In this document: positions 56,782 to 61,204 of the stretch, piece after piece
How the letters are laid out: every line of letters begins with the position of its first letter
How positions within the stretch are numbered: position 1 is the first letter of the stretch
NCBI GenBank assembly: GCA_032718475.1
Contig: JAUCBJ010009128.1
Coordinates: forward strand, 1-61,204
Origin: Nemertoderma westbladi
Taxonomy: Eukaryota > Xenacoelomorpha > Nemertodermatida > Nemertodermatidae
Direction of reading: 5' to 3'
DNA length: 61,204 nucleotides
Translations under genes and position numbers: made by a program
The notes under the pieces: generated by a model
What the model saw: only the letters and a program-made list of their open reading frames with translations
Told to the model about the DNA's origin: nothing
The model's database searches: none

Positions 56782-56846
56782 TACTATGGTGGTGCTAAAG
56801 GGACAATTTATATTTTTTGTATTGTCCCTTCAGCACCACCATAGTA
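56782..56846. repeat. 65-bp hairpin with 26-bp arms
   Basis: Left arm TACTATGGTGGTGCTAAAGG plus GACAAT, right arm its inverse with one mismatch, loop of 13 bases. TA lies at both outer ends. Fits a tiny TA-target MITE; a structured RNA is less likely but possible. Confidence 0.65.
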
Positions 56847-56849
56847 TAC

Positions 56850-59800
56850 TGCTGCCCATCTTATCATTGTAGATATAACGATATAGGATACGGATTACTC
56901 GACGGCATTATTGTAGATAGTTTAGCTCCTGGTGGGAATAATTGTCAGTTTAACAAACAATTATGATCGCGATACTACGGCGTTAGAAACGACTTAGAAT
57001 AGGTTGACAAAGCGTAGCGGCTGCCCACACGGTGGTTACTACCTAGTGATTCACCGCAGCTGAATGGTAGACCTTAACTGGAACCTGCCTCGCGCAAAGA
57101 AACGCATGTCGATAATAATAATTACCATATAATAACACATGATTGCATCGCAGTTTAAAGGAAGAAAATTGTTGTTCAAATTACCGCGAGAAACCGAACA
57201 AAACGGGAGCCGTTTACAGATGCTTGCACCTGGAGGGATATCAACGATACGACTTATAGTGGACGCCAATTCGACGGCCATTGTAAGCAATTTATTACGT
57301 CAATCACTGATCGATGCTTCATTAATTTATTCTAAGCAAAAGCGCACATTATATTGATAGAAATAAATTTAATATGAATATTGCTTGCCCAGCATTTCTT
57401 TCTCATTGGTCTCCATTAGTGGCTTACTTGTTTCTGTACTGCAGTGTTTTAGTATTTTTTTTACCTGTATATTCTGGGCTAGCAGTGCTTCCCAACACGC
57501 TTCCTTACAATCCATCCTTCTTGTAAATAGCAGCGGGCTGGAATGGAATTGTGTCTGTGGTCGGTCCGATAATGGACTGGTCAGGTAATTGTAATTTCCT
57601 TATACAATGTCATATTTAGTTATTGGGATGTCCAAATGTTTGTTTTCCCAGTAGAAAGCCATTTTGGAAGTATGATTCATAATAAAAATAAACATGTTAA
57701 AAACATAAACAAAAATAAACATAATCATGATCACGTTCTGCTAATTTATATTTTGATACTGAATGTTGAGGTGACTCCCATTTGGGGACGCCTGAATACT
57801 GTATTTGTATTCTGATCTGAACTGGTGTGAAAGTTCTTAACAGCACCTATTTTATGTCATGTAAACAAACAAATCCTCTTGAAGAAGACGTATCCAATCC
57901 TACATAATAAATTAATACTAGTTCGTATATTGAAGTTGCACTCATAACCCGAAGTAGGAGCATAGGAGCCGCCAAACTATTAAACAGTTTTTAATCCCCA
58001 GCCGTCATGCAGCTCAAATGCAGTGCCTTCGATTTTGCCCTTGATCCTTGATGCAATGCAGACAACCAGACATGCATCACCAACAAAGAGAACCTAAACC
58101 AACCTGTACGAAGTTTATAGAGAACGAATCAATCACTTAAATTTATGTTTCGAGGTCATCTTAAGGGACTCTATTGTACCTCAGCCAGGGACCGAATTCT
58201 CAATGCCTGAACAGATCAGGTTGTATTAAGATTCGCCAACATACCTACCAAACCCAACAAAAACGGCTTAATAATAAGTACCGGTAGGGTTGTACCGACC
58301 GCTGCAGTAGGTAAGAAGTTACTATAGCACTATAGGTAAGGCAATCACGGAGCACAGGGGCGGCTGCGCGGCACCTCCACAAACACACAGTATACTCTAC
58401 AGCTAACGGATCCATCGTTTACATAGTATAAGCTCGTATTGAAATGCGTATTTTCATAATCAACTATTATCATATGGCTTTTTAGGAGGAGTTTGCGCAG
58501 CACAATACAGGAATTTTAGGGTGAGATAATCTTGTGAAAAGTAATAAGATATATGGTTTTCCCGACATTGTGATAAACATGATTCGTGAATGAATTAGTT
58601 ATCAACCACGAACCACTAATAAATAAATCCTTCGCCATGAGATACTTGGATAAACACCAACATCAACCAAAGATCCCAATTCAATTAATTCCAAGAACTA
58701 TGTACTGTATTGTTATTTCCTAGAATTACTCATATGAAGTTGCTCGATGCTGCAGGCATATAGCAGAGATATTAATGTTTTCCTTATCCTATAGGCTGAA
58801 TCCCACAGAGCACAGAGCGTAAATATACAGTACAAGTTGACGGCAAGGTGAATGTTACATTATATACAAGTATTGTATAAGTTCATTCACAGTATGTTAA
58901 CTCTAAGTGAGTTCTTAAAAAGGTCACATTTATTACGGGGAAAAACCCAATATATGAAAATATACTGAAAAGCTTCCCATCGCTTTACCACGTGGGAACC
59001 TCGCTTCTCGGGCGCGTGGCCCCCCATTACGCCGTCGGCGCAGATGAGTCCATCGCTATTGGTTGAACACAAACGTAAAGCCCATCTGCTGGCTGTTTGC
59101 CACTCTCGGAGCGTTGGAACCTTATTGACTGACTGGCTTACTGACTTTATAATCTGGCCCTGAATACCCCGCGTACCGTGTACTTGAATAGGCCTATGTA
59201 AAGACCTAGACTTTGTTGACTAAGTAAATTCTGTGTTTGTGGCTACCAGGTTCCACCCACGTGGTGTTTATGCACAAATTAAGTTTATATCACGGCCTTC
59301 TCAACTTGTCCATGGTTTTTATGGATTATGGACCTGAGCTACTGTTGTACTGTACTGTAAGACCCAATTATAAGGGTATCTACTGTGTGGTCTACTAGCT
59401 ATTTAGTGTTGAACTAAACGTATGTAGCATGGGTTGGGATAGGAAGCAGTAGTACAATTACACCCCTGCACCTCCACCCCAAACTTTGCGCCCCCCCCCC
59501 CCCCTCCCCCCCCCCCCCCCCCCCCCCTCGGAAGATATTATTACCCTTTTTACTTATATTTTTTATGAGTAATTGAGTGGTGCAATTATCCTGGGATTAT
59601 CCTCGGGTTACAATTTGTCCGGGGTCCGGGGGAGGGGGGTATTGTCCTAGTTTCGCGATGTGTCCACATCAATTTACCACAAGAGGGCTATCATCATTGA
59701 AATATACCGTCTTTTCATGGCTAGGAAGGCTAACCCAAACACATCCGAAAAAACACTATTATATTATTTCCACAAGATATTACTTACTCCCATCCAAATT

Positions 59801-60740
59801 CAATCGTCATATTATTATTATGGTTATATCATCAGTATCCAATACGGAAATAGTTGGCCATGGCAAAATGAACACGTGATTTATTATTTGTTTCAATTTA
59901 AGGGTTCGTTTTGGGGTTATGATTTAGTGATTAATATTTCAATGTCAACTTAATATTTCGCAGGTTAATATTAATAATTATGAAAAATTAAAATACGACA
60001 CACAAATGCACTACCACATAAACATATTCACTTTGTTTCCTGTTATATAAAGGTCGCACCAACTACCTTATGATTACTGTTCGCGTCCATTGCAATGCGA
60101 ATGAGTAGGTGGCGAAATAATATCGCCAAATATTTGTATTATAAATTCAGCAAAATGTAATTATTTCATCGCTTTCCGACAAAAGTTCACAGAAATGAGG
60201 TCCTGTGCGGGGTGCGGCGTGTTGTATGGGTACGTAGGTAGCTGAGTAATGGGAATTGATTAATTCTCTGAGTGGGAATGAGAAATTGCATGGATTCCAT
60301 ACCGTTGACCTGTGATTACTCTCCTTTGACAAACAGTTGCTTTGCTGGCGACTTCTCTGGACGCAGTGCGGGACGTCCTCTCTTCCACTCTACGTAGCCG
60401 CATCCACTGCACCTGACTACTGACTGCATAGTAACTGAAGGCCGATCTATTATGAGAAATAAATTGCTAAACGCTCCGAAAGGTTCTCCGCTAGGCAGAC
60501 CTGTTGATAGCTGCGCACTCCGCAATCAATAACCCATTTCAGCTCAATTTGTATCTTACGTTGTCTTTCGTGCACGGATAGGTAAATTACCTCGGCAGTG
60601 ACGTTGATTGTACCCCGAGCAGCCATTATCCCAGCGATATTGTATTTATGACACACCCATTATTGTCGCCGACTCCAATTATACTGCTAAATTTAAAGTA
60701 TAATAATAATAACGGATATTTATTTATACGCCTGTCCATG
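56850..60740. other. Long stretch without a supported gene
   Basis: Small open frames (for example 57,139-57,357 and 59,577-59,953) have no recognisable domain, weak composition signal and no supporting splice context. Apart from the poly-C tract at 59,491-59,527 I see no repeat, RNA gene or other feature. Confidence 0.45.
59491..59527. repeat. Poly-C tract, 37 bases with one T
   Basis: Two C runs (14 and 22) split by a T. The complementary strand could form a G-quadruplex; such tracts recur across the window. Confidence 0.9.
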
Positions 60741-60744
60741 AGAA

Positions 60745-60960
60745 AGTCAATGGCGTAAAATGACGGCAAACACCAATAATGTGTGTTTAGTGGCGTTGAA
60801 AAATTAATTAAATTTAATTTAAAGCATTCAGGGGGAGGTAGCATTCATTTTACATTGGCAGTGTTTTCTATCCAAAACAATAAACGAGACTATATTTCCC
60901 TTGCGGTCAATTTGCTCCACTATCTGGTCCAGAAATGTAGTACCCTAATTCAGTGACACA
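60745..60960 (+). repeat. Dispersed repeat related to the copy at 6.05 kb
   Basis: Same order of blocks as at 6,030-6,200: AAAATGACGGCAAACACC, GTTTAGTGG, GGCAGTGTTTTCTATCC, AAACAATAAACGAGAC, then a CTCCACTATCTGGT block like CGCCACTACCTGGT at 6,178. The central GGAGCAGGTTACAG block is replaced here by other sequence. Confidence 0.5.
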
Positions 60961-61204
60961 GAACAGACCACCACCCGCCTAATTACTCTACAAATTGTAA
61001 TGAGTTCGCATGAAATGTGAAACTGATATAGTTTCGTCTGCTTCTTCCTTCCATGGGTGAGCCGTAATTTTTATTTTTGCTTTTATTCTTTAGCTTCACG
61101 CTTATAATAATGCGTCCCCGTCACTTTATACTGGCCGTACAGCTATTATTCTTCAACCTTCTATTGCAGTGGTTTATTGGTATAGATCCAAATCTGTAAG
61201 AAAA

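Noticed and set aside
57139-57357. 72-codon plus-strand frame
   Set aside because: No recognisable domain, splice context or composition contrast; a frame this short is expected by chance.

Overview
This is eukaryotic DNA from a bilaterian animal, probably an invertebrate; I cannot name the species. The evidence is multi-exon genes with GT/AG introns, exons rich in GC and CpG set in AT-rich introns, animal gene families (a ZNF608/609-type zinc-finger protein and a Ly6/uPAR-type GPI protein), non-LTR and BEL/Pao-type retroelements, several MITE-like foldback elements and very large tandem arrays. There is no bacterial gene layout. Only two host genes are supported. Most of the window is repeats and mobile-element remains.

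Layout. (1) 1-11,810: the 3' part of a plus-strand ZNF608/609 (Drosophila scribbler/brakeless) homologue. Seven exons splice in frame into 828 residues ending at a TGA at 11,808-11,810. Upstream exons lie outside the window. Its introns carry dispersed repeats and a truncated retroelement a few bases behind a 5' splice site. (2) 11,811-16,445: 3'UTR and downstream DNA, then a 1,048-bp terminal-inverted-repeat element flanked by TACT. (3) 16,446-32,418: about 16 kb of a 37-bp satellite (roughly 425 copies), with nested higher-order duplications and a 100-N assembly gap. (4) 32,431-33,050: a decayed minus-strand reverse-transcriptase tail abutting the satellite. (5) 33,215-39,788: a 6.6-kb composite whose two LTR-like ends (TGT...ACA, each next to a polypurine tract) point in opposite directions. 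Inside are a minus-strand double zinc-knuckle ORF, a plus-strand coiled-coil remnant and a plus-strand BEL/Pao integrase C-terminal (DUF5641-like) ORF. (6) 40,327-43,274: a broken transposase-like gene split by a non-LTR insertion with an 11-bp target duplication. (7) 43,750-44,600: a minus-strand non-LTR reverse-transcriptase relic. (8) 45,012-53,024: a minus-strand three-exon Ly6-like gene (211 residues). Exon 2 encodes a repeated NSTG array, intron 2 holds a hAT-like MITE, and intron 1 is almost filled by a 5-kb, 39-bp minisatellite. (9) 53,025-61,204: no supported gene; an 18-bp minisatellite, a 439-bp foldback element, a short perfect-arm hairpin, poly-C tracts and one more dispersed-repeat copy.

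The two host genes show no functional link. The main interest is repeat biology: the inverted-LTR composite, the satellite joined to a retroelement 3' end, and recent truncated non-LTR insertions whose target duplications can be read directly.
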